Positions 24,086-36,092 of a stretch of DNA of 64,000 nucleotides are shown here, one piece after another (position 1 is the first letter of the stretch; each line of letters begins with the position of its first letter). The DNA comes from Trichoplax sp. H2. Taxonomy: Eukaryota; Placozoa; Uniplacotomia; Trichoplacea. The DNA lies in assembly GCA_003344405.1 (NCBI GenBank), contig NOWV01000026.1:124001-188000 (forward strand), in the 5' to 3' direction. Both the position numbers and the translations under genes were made by a program. Under the pieces are notes generated by a model that saw only the letters and a list, made by a program, of their open reading frames with translations, made no database searches and was not told the origin of the DNA.

Positions 24086-24415
24086 CTGTACTGTACACTG
24101 TACAGTGTACAGTGCTGTACAATAATGAGTGCACATACTGTACTGTACTGTACATTACAGTACAGTTCTGTACTTAGTAGGCCTAGACTAAGATACTGTA
24201 TAGATATACGTACAGTACTATATGTACTGGAGGCTGTAAGACTGTGATATACGCAACGTAGACGTTCCGCATACAGTACAGTACAGTATAAAGGGAGAGG
24301 GAACAGGAAATGGCTTTTTTTTAATAAAAATAGTCTCTACTGTACTGTGCACTGTACAGTACTTACTGTTCAACGCATAGTACCTGAAGGATGGTAGTAC
24401 TGTACGATACTACAG
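24086..24415. repeat. scattered TACTG/CAGTA copies
   Basis: Several palindromes (for example near 24086-24121, 24137-24177, 24271-24288, 24337-24365) spaced through about 330 bases. Confidence 0.7.
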
Positions 24416-25724
24416 TACGATGTGTAGCCAACCTCTTGTACCGTCGATGATAGCGACGTTTTTTTTTGCTAGACTCTTCACTGAAAGGAGAAAAATAAAA
24501 GTCCCTTCACTAGCACTGTTCGTATTCGAGGCCAAGGCCTTGTTACATAGTCAGTCGTCGATGTCACTGCTGTGCACTGCCTAGTAAACGTAAAATTGTA
24601 GCTGAAATGAATTTATAATTGCGGTGTAATTTATTTATGAATTAAAACTAGCATTCAGATTTTAAGAATCAACGTACTATATATATAGTACATGTAATTG
24701 TTACAAACAAGTGCACAACATTCGCTACACAATTTTTTAATAAGTATGCGTATACAGGACTGTATAGGTGATGCAAGATGGCGGGTGGATAATATGAGCG
24801 AATTAAAGTACTGTATTAAAGCTGTAAGAAGTATGTCTGCAATTGTATTAGCTCTGAATTTCTTGAGATCTCATTAACAGTACGTTTTTCTGTATGTGGC
24901 AAGCTCCATTAGCAGGTTAAAACGTGACAAATAAATAAACTTCAAAGACTAGATCTAGATATACAGCTGCAGGGCACCGTCTGCGGCTCCTTTTAAGGGC
25001 AGTTGCAGTATAGGTCTTAATTAAAGCCAAATTGGAGATGATACTGCACCATTAAATTAATTACTAAAATTATAATTACCTGATAATTTAGGAATTCACC
25101 AATAAACAAACAGCTCATTTATTACTGTACAGTAAAAACGTCCAACAGCTGCTATGATCGTACATTTTACTGATGTCGGTTTTGCTGCTAAATCGGGATC
25201 GTAACACTTTAAGCAATTAAGAAGTAATCATAAAAGTGCAGCACAAAAAGGGCTTTTTGTAACTCTGACCGTGTGCGTAGCGGTATCATGAAAGGATAAT
25301 ATTTAAAGGATCATAGCACTGTCTTGTATTTGTATTGTTCACGATATAAAGATGTCTTATGCTTCGATGGATCTACCCGAATTTAAGCTAGAATTCGGGA
25401 AATATCAATCGGAGTAGTAGATACTGACTAGCAATGTTTAAAAGAGACCGTAATTAGATAGGGAAATTAAGACCTTTCGCCGTTGATTGCCTAAAATTAT
25501 AGCGATCCTAATTTATAATTTAGATATGGTAACTCATTATTCGGTACTTTTTATGATATCTCTCTATATATATTGCAATGTCATGGTATATTGACAGTCC
25601 AGCGTTGTCTATCCCTGATTCCTGATTCTTGGCGGAAATTAGTAAGTATGGTGTATTCTTTCTATGAGTTATAAACCCAAATACGGTATCTACTATGTAA
25701 GAACAGTTGTAAGTACTTAGCAGT

Positions 25725-25908
25725 AAATTACTACAAGCTATCTGTATCTTTACCGTCTAGACTGAAGTATTATAGTAAGAGTTCTAGTTTCAGCTCGAAT
25801 AAAAACACTAAACATAAATTACTACAAGCTATATGTATCTTTACCGTCTTGAATGAAGTATTATAGTAAGAGTTTCAGTTTCAGTTCCGATAAAAAACAC
25901 TAAACATA
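25725..25908. repeat. tandem duplication, about 91-base unit
   Basis: Two adjacent copies (25725-25815 and 25816-25908) starting aaattactacaagcta and ending acactaaacataa, with roughly ten differences. They lie about 200 bases upstream of the ASS1 start. Confidence 0.88.
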
Positions 25909-26107
25909 AAAAACGAGAATAAGCTATTATAACATACTCGACAAGCTTACCAATCTCTAATTATACCTCAAATAATATCCAACTAGTCTGAAGATATGTG
26001 TATAATAATGCAATCGTTTGTAATGGTTTATTTCCGATGATCAATTTATACCATATGCAATAGTTTTCTATCAACAATTATCATTGTGGTCGCGTACTAT
26101 TTCAAGC

Positions 26108-29100
26108 ATGAGTGACGAAAAAGAAACCGTAGTATTGGCATACAGTGGCGGGCTCGATACTTCGTGTATCCTCGTTTGGTTGCAAGAGCAAGGTTTTAAC
26201 GTTATAGCTTACATGGTATGTAGTAGCATGGTAAAGTGTGTAATTTTGGTATAAACAAGCACTTTTTCGATGTTCGAACAACCATTGCGGTTATCTTTTA
26301 ACTCTATACAGTATAAGTTTGATATTTAGTCGTGCAAACGTACGCACGACATCCAGTATATGATGCTACGACCGTTAAATATGACCGTAATTGTCATACT
26401 GTACAGTATACTTTTAAATGATTTAAATGAGTAACTCAATGAGACCATTTTACACATTGTAATGGATGGTTAAGATTAAATTTTTATTTACCGTATATTA
26501 CAAAATGAATGTAATCTATATTAAAAATTAACTATAAATTACATTGCACATTACTGTACAGTACATCTAATAGGCACGATAAACTGCATAGTTTACGCAT
26601 AATTATCGAAATTAATCAGCTTTCTATGTAACTCTTTGATATACTGTATTATATGAATCCTACGAAGCAAATGTTTGGTAAAGAATGATCTCTACCATAG
26701 TATGCGGTAGTAGTCGTAACTGGAATGGTTACAATTATAATTATTGAATTTTATTCATTACTTATGAATATTAATTCGTTCAGATTAAAATTATTATAAT
26801 ATTTACATTTAAGGATTTCTGATATCCTGTGCCGTTAGCAGAAGGGTTACAGTCTTAGTGATAAATGATTGCAATTAATTTAAACGCGCTTATAGATAGA
26901 TACCCTTTGGCCTAAAGGGTCTCATTTCAGTCTGCGGTAATAATTATTTAATTATTTTATATAGTATTTAAGCATACATAATGGTTAAGTTAATGCAACG
27001 TTTATTAGAAGAATCTTATATGGATAATATTTCCCTAATATTTTATTGCGCCTCTAATATAGTTTTGTATTACATATATTCTGGATAAGTTATATTGTGA
27101 ACTAGAGAGACAAAGAACACCTGTGTAAAGGATTTGCTATCTGATATGATTTTTTTATAAGATTATCTAATGGCCAGTTTACTTTAGGCTGATGTTGGCC
27201 AGGAAGAAGATATGGAAGGTGCTAAAGCGAAGGCCAAAAAACTTGGTGCTACAAAAGTTAGTAAATTGAAATATTTTTACGATTAACAGTAAATAATAAA
27301 ATTCAGAGGTGTGCTATTTCGTAACGATTGTTTTATTAACCTTTATGAACAAACTAAATATGGGCGTATACTGATCAGTTCCTATTTAATGGATGTGATT
27401 GCATTTGTTAAGGTTTTCTTAGAAGATTTAAGACAACAATTTGTTGAAGAATTTGTTTTTGCCGCTATTAAATCTAATGCTGCTTATGAAGATCGCTACT
27501 TAATGGGGACAGGTATGGTACATTTATAAATAAGCTAACAGTTTAAATGAGAATGAATTGACGCCAAAGTGCTTGTTACAACTGCTATTGTAACACAAAC
27601 GACTATCGAATACTACAAGATCGATCACTAATAAAATTCCTCAATCGTCCCACTGATTGAGTCAAGCACTAATGTAGTTAACTAAGTACTTGATCGTCTC
27701 CATGACTAGTATCCCAAGTCTCGCACAGAATAGCCATAGCCGTGTACGGTAATTAAATTTTATTACTAAGCAGGCATGAACGTTCTCATCAAAATGCAAA
27801 CCGAATTTCATATTTATAGAAATCTTTAGATCAAGATAACTTAAACCAGTTTGGATGAGTTATACAATCACACGATGACAATCCATCCAAAAAGTTTCAA
27901 ACACGACTCTACTTAACCTTAGTCAAAGCAGTTAATTACTTAATACTTAAATAATATAAGCATTAAAAAATAGCGGAAGGAAAGTATAATAAGCCTTTAG
28001 AATGTAATATATAGGCATTCTCACGGTCAAAGCTTGACTGTGACAGTGCTATAGTAGAATGGTTGTTAGACTGATGTCTCACGTCAAATATCAAGCATGA
28101 CCTTGGTAAATAATGCCATGTTTTTTAAGATTAAAGCATTGAAAAGTAAGGCATGTTGTGGATTACGGTTTGTTAAAGTGGTATTGAAACATAGTAAAAT
28201 GCGACTACATTACAATTTAGTGTACTTATTTTAAATCTTTAATAACTGATATATCATGTTCGATTACGGTTTGTCATTATTTGGTAAATGCTAGAGGCCT
28301 CTTAACGAATTTTATCATGCGCTAGTGCCCAAAATTATGAATTGGCACTAGCTCTGCTTAGTTATGCGTGCCATATCTTTTAATCTTGAATACCCTATAT
28401 CTATGCAATATGACCAGCAGTTTTGATTTGAATTAATGGGAATAAATGGTCAACTGATAAATGATTCTTATTCTGATGAATGTATTACGATTTTCAGTCG
28501 CTGCTTATATTTCAGTAATTGGGTCAACACGATATCGGTGATTTTTAGACTCTACAGAATTAGTCTACATGACCTAGAAATATTTGGACTAGATTAGGTA
28601 GTTTCTTTGCTTCTGACAGAGGTATTACTGAATTATGAATTATTGTCACAAATATTCTAATTGGAATCTTAAATCATGATAGTTTATAAAATCAAGTACG
28701 AGCATTTAAAATAGTATCAATATCTTCAGAACTCACACTCTTTAATTCTATGTGCCAATATGATGGTTTGTATAATTTAATGACTATGACGTCATTATAG
28801 TTATTGACTGGCTTGCTTTAATCTTAAAATAATTACTCGTATGTTGAAGCTCTTAGGAAAATGGAACATGCTAAATAATTTTGCATCATTGATCGGCGGC
28901 AACTTGATATTTAAATCTTTGTTATCGTTACAGCTTTCGCCCGTCCATGCATCGCGCGTCGTCAGGTCGAGATTGCTTTGCAAGAAAATGCCCGCTACTT
29001 ATCTCATGGAGCCACTGGCAAAGTGAGCTTGTATAGCTATCGCAGTTTAAAGAGATTACTAAATTGTTCATAGAGATTGCTTTTTCCGCAAATTACTTTA

Positions 29101-31851
29101 TGCTAGTTAGATAATAGACATAACTGCTTACATTTATCCAAATTTTAGGGCAACGATCAAGTTCGATTTGAACTAACGTACTATGCTCTATATCCTGAGG
29201 CTAAAGTGAGATATGTGCTTGTTTTAAGTCAATTCTAATTCAGGAATGTTTATTTTTAGCATCTATGATTGCATATACTTAAGCTGAAGGGTTCTAATAG
29301 TAATAAGTTTGTTACCATTATATTGATTTTTAAAAATCATTTACTTCTAGGTTATTGCACCATGGAGACTACCTGAGTTCTACAATCGTTTTAAAGGAAG
29401 AACCGATCTGTTTGAATATGCTAAGGTATAATATCGTAAAGTCACTCACAAATATAGCGAACGATTATGTAAAAATCATAGATTGAATATACGGATAGAG
29501 ATATAAGGAATGTAACATTAGATTTAGAATCATAACGAAATGATTCTAGCTAGAGTCTTTAAATGTATAGGCCCACGACATCCCTTTACCCGTAACTCCA
29601 AAGAAACCGTGGAGTATCGACGAGAATATGATGCATGTGAGGTAAAAGAAACTTTTATAACAAAAGCAGTAATAGTTATTATGATGCTTTGAAAAATGTT
29701 GATCGATTACTGAATGGTAAAAGTTAAAATGTAAGCATTGCGTAAAGGTAGAAATGGCGTTAAGAGTCTCCTCAAGTTATTATATCGAGCTATTGGGACA
29801 TTTTTGCTATATTTATGCAGCTACATTTTCTAAGGTAATATATTAAAACTTATTCACCTTCATATTTTATATGTATGAAGTTACGAAGCTGGGTTACTAG
29901 AGAATCCATGGGTAAGCATAGAGTGATTTAATTTTTGGTTCATATAGAGTAAGAATGACTTCATACCTACAGCAAAATTTTGAAGGGCTATTTTAATTAC
30001 CTTCATTTGTTGCAGGAAATCGCTCCGGATGATTTATACAAGACGACAGTTGACCCGAAAGATGCTCCCAATGAAGTTTGTTAATTTAAATTTTTAAATA
30101 GTATAGTGTAATTCGCTATTTATCATAAAATTTCATGAATAATTAACAGTTAGAATCATATCTCCTGTGCTGTATAGTACATACTGTAATTCTTGATCAT
30201 AGTATTCAATTTCTTCCATTATTATATACATTCTTTAGCCTGACGTTCTGGATATTGAGTTTAAAGCTGGTAATTTCTCTTTAAATATTGTTACTATATG
30301 TAAATTTGTTAATTTGGCAATACAGTATTTTTAAAAAGGCTGATTGTTTATTTTACTGTATTACCTAACGGAATTTTCTGAAATTAAACATTGACTTCAA
30401 GGGATTCCGATCTCTGTGAAAAATGTTAATTCTGGAGATGTTTATTCAAATCCTATGCAGCTATTCCTTTACTTAAACACGATCGGGTAAACTGCTATAG
30501 TGATAAAAGTAATAACAATTATATACTGTATTATCAATATGGTTTGCAAAATTGTGTCGCTTTTTGGTGGATACTGAACAATTTTTCGTCTTCTCGTATG
30601 ATTATAATATTAGCGCAATTTTCTATTTCCTTCTAGAACTCGCCATGGAATTGGAAGAATAGATATTGTGGAAAATCGTTTTATTGGAATGAAATCGAGG
30701 GGAATTTACGAAACGCGAGCCGCAACAATTCTACATGTTGCACATCTTGATATTGAAGCAATTTGTTTGGATAAGGTAAGCAGTAATTATTATAATAATC
30801 AGGTATCTTATCAAAGATCATATACCGGAAGCGTAAGAGTTTGGTATTTATTTCTGCAATGAAATTCCAATTTAATTTCAGGAGTTAAGAAAAATCAAGC
30901 AAGGTTTGAGTATCAAGTTATCTGAACAAGTTTATCATGGTAAAAATTTAACCTTGTATCAGATTGCAGGTGCAGTAAATGTAATGGATCTTTTATTTTT
31001 ATGATGAATTTCTGATGTAGGTCTGTGGTGGAGTCCAGAATGCATTTTTACGAGGTCTGCTAAATACACTACCTGTACTCGTATATTACACAAAAAGGCT
31101 TAATTATTTATACCTTGGAATCAATATTCGCCTTGCTTAAATACGTACTACGTAGTTATTTGATTTTCTAATAAGGATTTAGACTCGCTAAATTTTTGAA
31201 AACTGTTACTTTTTCAGATTTTGCATTGATAAAAGTCAAGAATGCGTGGCTGGAACTGTACGTGTTTCAGTTTTTAAAGGACAGGTAATACCGCAGATTT
31301 CTGGTTATATGATATAACTATTGTTACTTATGCAATATTTCGGTAATCATAATTTTAACAATATGTAACAAAGCTATTGAAAGTTGCAATATATTGTAAG
31401 TATCGAGATAAAAAACTGAACCTAAGCTATCACGGTATTGATATTCGTTACACTTTGTCTAATAATAACAGGTATACATTAAATGTCGTCGAGGTGATAT
31501 GTCATTATATAATGAAGAACTAGTAAGGTGAGCAGTCATACCGGAGCAGTGTTATCATGTATTTCAGATTATACACTGGTTTACATTTACGAGTAAACGT
31601 TAACATTCTACCTTGAGTTAAAAATCTTTTATCTATTTGTACCTACTACGTCAGTATGGATGTTTCTGGAAGTTATGATCCACAAGATGCCGGAGGTTTT
31701 ATCAAAATTAATGGATTGAGGTAAATTCTTTCGATCTTACTCTATCATTGGTGGCTCAGAAATAAACTTGCGCGTGATACTCATTATTGCGTTATGTATT
31801 TTTAGATTGCAGGAACATGCCCGGCTGCGCAAAACTCAGTCAAAATCTTAG
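26108..31851 (+). CDS. ASS1: argininosuccinate synthase
   Basis: Cytosolic enzyme joining citrulline and aspartate with ATP to form argininosuccinate (arginine synthesis, urea and citrulline-NO cycles). Exons: 26108-26215, 27188-27256, 27413-27512, 28934-29022, 29149-29205, 29351-29425, 29571-29641, 29881-29911, 30016-30075, 30239-30269, 30402-30486, 30637-30775, 30882-30939, 31021-31054, 31218-31284, 31472-31527, 31655-31720, 31806-31851. Every phase closes, giving 413 residues (human 412). Seen: the ATP-pyrophosphatase loop SGGLDTS at residues 13-19; [66 protein letters not shown] small oddity is YETRAATIL where the human enzyme has YETPAGTIL. Eighteen coding exons is a high count. The 3' end converges with PPAN, 298 bases away. 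Confidence 0.98.
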
Positions 31852-32149
31852 GCGCAAAGTCTTCTCGTTTAGCTACTGCATAATGATATATATTATTTAT
31901 CTATCGTCACGCAGCTTGCAACCTTACGAGTATATAAGTAGGGATTCTACATTTACTGCTAGTACCGTCTAGAACTATTACTTAATCCACTGTCTTATTA
32001 AATTTTTAAATTAATAGAAATTTGATAGATTCATCAAATTTTCATTGGTAGTAAGCAATACATAGTTTTAGCCCAAACTTGCTATAAATTTTACTTTATT
32101 AAGAATCGGCTTGCTTTTTACGAATAAAGTAGCAACTAAAAAGGTACAT

Positions 32150-35100
32150 TCACACAGAACGGTCTCGCATTCTTTTGTGTCTCTTAGAAAAGAACGCCTG
32201 AATAGCTGCTTTTGTCTTTCTTTTTTTCGGAGCAGCCGCTTTTATATTATCGTCAGTATCTAGAGCTAAATCTTGAATAGATGCAATAGAGTCCCAGGAA
32301 AGTACTATTAATATTATTATCAAGCCATAAAGTTACCAGAAATGAAAGCAAAATATTAAACGTTAATAACCTGTTACCGGCAGTTTCTCGCTTGCAAGAT
32401 TATCCTCCACCGAGTTGTCCATATTCTTAAGACCTTTCATTCCTGCTAAAGATCTCGCACTACAACGTTCATATTCACTTTAGTAACGCTCGAGAGTATA
32501 TGAGATACCCGCTGATGATATTAATGGCTTAACAATTACCGGTGAGCTTCCTTTTTCAACTTTTTATTTAATAGGTTCTGTTCCTGCTGGTTACGTCGCT
32601 CAAGTTTCAATTTCCTAGAATAATTAGATTGTATGATTTCATATTCTGGTAATCTGCTGAGGCGAACTTTAATAGAACATAAAAATTACTTTTTCCCTTC
32701 CAATTTCGATTTTATTGCATCAATTTCAAATTTGGTTTTCGTAACTGATAATGTAATCCATTATGATAATATGCATTAGATTAGACCTGATTAGATAAGT
32801 CATTAACTTTACGGATTCAGGGAATTAATATTACGCGTATAACTCAACTAACCATATTGGTGATACAAGACGTTCCCAGTGCACACCCCCTCTTCAATCT
32901 TAATTAGATTAAAAGTCATTCGAGGTCCTAGCTAAATAGCATTTAGTACAGATTTATTTTCGAAGTCAACGTAATAATTAATATATTATATTATACATTA
33001 CGATATGAAACCTCGGTTAAACGGATAGCGCTCTGCTGAGATTTGATATTTCCTCTACCAGAAATGGCCTGCGGTAAGGTAACATGGGACTCAGGACCTG
33101 CATCATCCATTTCACTTTCACTACCGTAACCATTTCTATTTTAAAACATACGCAGATAACAAAAATTTCGGTTATTACTGATACTGCTAGTACAAAATGA
33201 TCAAAAATTCGTTAGAGAACTTCGTTATCATGCCTTGCAAAATAGTCACTAATGTCATTCAGTTCGCTCAAATTCGGAATTTTTTGTTTCAGTAACTTTC
33301 TAAGGTTTTTACTGATACCGACCGGGGCGGCATGGATATTGCTGAATTTTAAATCAAATTTAATTTCTTAAAAATCCATACAAATATACTAAATGAAAGA
33401 TATATAGTAGGTTACGTACTAATGTCGAAAATCAATTGTATTCTTTCCGTGATTAAAGTTTATAAGTACACATCTTCTGATATTTACTAGTTGGACCTTG
33501 AAAATCATAATTTGTCGAAAAATTTGAACCATTAGAGAATGCAATCTATAGCTGTAATGGAGAATAATTCTCCACGAAAATCGAGTAAAATGCTTTAAAT
33601 TTTGTTAAATATGGTTTACAATACCTTTTCCACATTTATAGAAGAAAACATATTCTGAAACATAGTTACAGTCAGGGTATGCGATAAATTGTCTGGTATA
33701 AATCCACTCAATACCAACTAATGGCAAAAACGGGAAAGGTTAGGAATATTAGGCAATACAGTCATAACACCTTGACATACACGTATTTATGAAAGCTGCT
33801 TCATCAATACCAGTGGATGATGCTTATACTGGATTTTTTCAGTCTTTGGCTTTGATAGATATGAGATAATATCTCTAGCATGGGTGTACTAAAATTTCGT
33901 ACAAACCAGATATAGAATGAATGTTTACATTAATAGCAGGTTGTTGTAATTTCTGGTATAATAAGGGTGTATGACAATACAAATGCTTATCATATTGTAA
34001 TATCTACAGCCTGCACATGACACGCATTCCGGGATCGAAACATACCGAATCCACACGAAAAGTGATCGTTGGTCCTTGCGGTAATTTAGCGATTTTCTGG
34101 ATATAAAGATAAATCTTGTCAAACAAGGTTTGATATTAAATATATGTTTAAATACCATTTACATAGGTAAAATAAACGACATTTACTATCGTTATACTTT
34201 TACTTAAATTCTAATTTTAATTGACGCATAACATTTACTATCGCTGTTGCGTTAACGGTTAGTATGCGAGCATATATAGCGATGTAATTACAAAACTTTA
34301 TCACAGGTGAGTGAATAAATTTGTTTCCGACAGTTTACTTTCCAGGCTTTTGCTAGCAACAAACATACCAAGTAAGTACCCTTATCAGTCCTAGATATGA
34401 TTAAGAAATGAGTCACTCCAAGCGGACCTGCAGCATGAATGAAATCTTTTAATGAATTCTTATGTTGAACCTAGCGCAACAAAGGAAAAACAGTTAATAA
34501 ATCACGTCAATTCGTATCTACTAATTCTATTCTTGATACAGTAAAAGTGTATAAATACGCAGATAAATCGATTAGTAATATATAGTTGGTTAATTCACAC
34601 ACCGAAAGGAGATCTAAGAATCCAAATTAAAAATAGGAGTAACAGACAGTATAGGAACGCACTAAGATACTGTATACGTAAGCAATTAAGTGTAAATAAC
34701 GTCGACTGCTTGCGATTCTCTGGTACATGCTATGTCGCTTATAGCCATGGGAAATTTAATGATATACGCAAATTACATTCAAATTTCGATAAATTAGGGT
34801 ATTTGAATCATTGATTCGGCGGTTTGAGTGTAAAATGAGTTAAAAAAGGAAAATTACTATCACTAATAGTTACATCTAATGGAATACGGATACTAATTTT
34901 AAGTATTGCATTAAATTAGGAAATTTTACTAAGAATAACATAATACATGCGTACTGCACTGCACGTTCAGTAATAACATTATACACTAAGTCTACTTTTA
35001 CTACAAAATTTGATTCTATAATAAAACATATTGCATGGCAAAAACACTGCTTAACGTAGACTATTTAGAGAGTTTCTAATACAAGTTTGTTTTTAGGCTA

Positions 35101-35783
35101 GAGCTATAGTATTTCTTGGTTTAATTCAATATTTTTTATTGCATTTTAATTTGGCATGGATTTTCCAAATCTTGAGGCAGTTTGAAACCAGACCAATACG
35201 TTCTGACTAAATCGTAGGTAATCATTTTAATTTCTCCTGAAATTTAAGACTATGGTACCTTCAATCGCCTAGCGGTGTAGGGCTCCATGACCATTCTTAA
35301 ATCTTTCATTAACCTAAGACCACTGCTGCCTATCTTACCATTTTGTAAAACAAATGTTCGAGGGGTTTTTAAATCACCAGAATTCTCATTACCAGCGTGA
35401 ACTCTCTGAAATCGTGTAAGTGAAATACTTGTTAACAGGCAAGCTATCACTAGTGCAGCTAAAAATATGTATCATTTAATGCACACCATTCTCGATGATT
35501 ACATTAACTGGATAAATTAAATCCATAGCTGAATCGGTTGTATTATTAGTAACTGACAGAATAAAATTATTCTAACTTTTAAGAATTGTAATCGTCAAGA
35601 ATCGAAATATCTCACCACACTTTAGGTTTATTAATGCAATGGAGTGCAAGGTGCACAAGAACTTTAGTACAGTATATGAAAATGCTCGCAAAATCGGCCT
35701 TAGAGACATGAAAGTGCAATGCTACTTCACTTTAGAGCATACTTCGAGCAAAGCATTCAATTGCTTACCTTCTTTCTTCCCAT
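32150..35783 (-). CDS. PPAN: Peter Pan / SSF1 ribosome biogenesis factor (Brix domain)
   Basis: Nucleolar Brix-domain protein needed for 60S subunit assembly (yeast Ssf1/2). Exons, minus order: 35769-35783, 35259-35405, 34369-34470, 34046-34096, 33811-33888, 33625-33717, 33420-33496, 33234-33341, 33012-33135, 32853-32931, 32690-32744, 32540-32614, 32371-32459, 32150-32304; 415 residues. Seen: MGRKK alone in a 15-base first exon; TPRTFVLQNGKIG and MVMEPYTARRLKV; GPLGVTHFLI; AKLPQGPTITFRV; HHPLLVLSGF; MFQNMFSSINV; DFRHY; PVGISKNLRKLLKQKIPNL; GRGNIKSQQSAIRL; GPRMTFNLIKIEEG. The tail is Lys-rich and ends in a basic, probably nuclear-targeting stretch. Intron 8 (33136-33233) fits only as GC-AG. 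Intron 13 has two usable donors; the one at 32371 keeps phase. Head to head with MGST-like E. Confidence 0.95.
33136..33233 (-). other. PPAN: predicted GC-AG intron (PPAN intron 8)
   Basis: Splicing GCAAG|gcatga to aaaatag|AAATGG joins ISDYFA to NGYGSESEMDD with correct phase and the same spacing as human PPAN (ISELLA...SESEAEP). No GT donor nearby gives the required phase 2. The only GT sites give phase 0 or 1 and put exon 9 in a frame with stops. Confidence 0.7.
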
Positions 35784-36092
35784 ATTGGTAAATATGTGAT
35801 ATTACTCAGGGAGATGTGGGAAAATTCGATAGCTACTTAGCGTAAGTACAGTTGTAGAATAGTTGTAGACTTGTAGTACTGTACACCGTATAGTATTTTG
35901 CACTCAGAGGCAGAGGAAATCTTTATGGTTTCTTATCCGGTAATACAGTACAATGTACCTTGCACTGTACTACTGTACAGTATATTACACCGTAAATGAG
36001 TAGACAGTACAGTACTGTACTGTACCTACAATACAGTACAGTATACCTTGCACTGTACTGTACATTTCACAACTGTGGATAAGATCAGAAAG
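35784..36092. promoter_or_regulatory. shared 309-base bidirectional promoter region, PPAN / MGST-like E
   Basis: The start codons of PPAN (-) and MGST-like E (+) are 309 bases apart, so both promoters must share this segment or lie inside each other's genes. A TACTG/CAGTA cluster covers 35873-36064, ending 29 bases before the MGST-like start and beginning 90 bases from the PPAN start. Confidence 0.7.
35873..36064. repeat. TACTG/CAGTA palindromic repeat cluster in bidirectional promoter
   Basis: Includes a near-repeat of acagtacaatgtaccttgcactgtact and acagtacagtataccttgcactgtact, at about 35943-35971 and 36032-36061, each followed by a palindrome. Confidence 0.82.

Larger units (their letters stand above)
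22985..26107. other. long intergenic region between divergent MGST-like D and ASS1
   Basis: About 3.1 kb with no exon supported. It holds the densest set of TACTG/CAGTA clusters in the window (23361-23441, 23507-23812, scattered copies to about 24415), a G-rich run (23562-23588), and a tandem duplication of about 91 bases at 25725-25908. All ORFs longer than 60 codons here are products of the repeat. Both promoters must be in this region. Confidence 0.5.
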
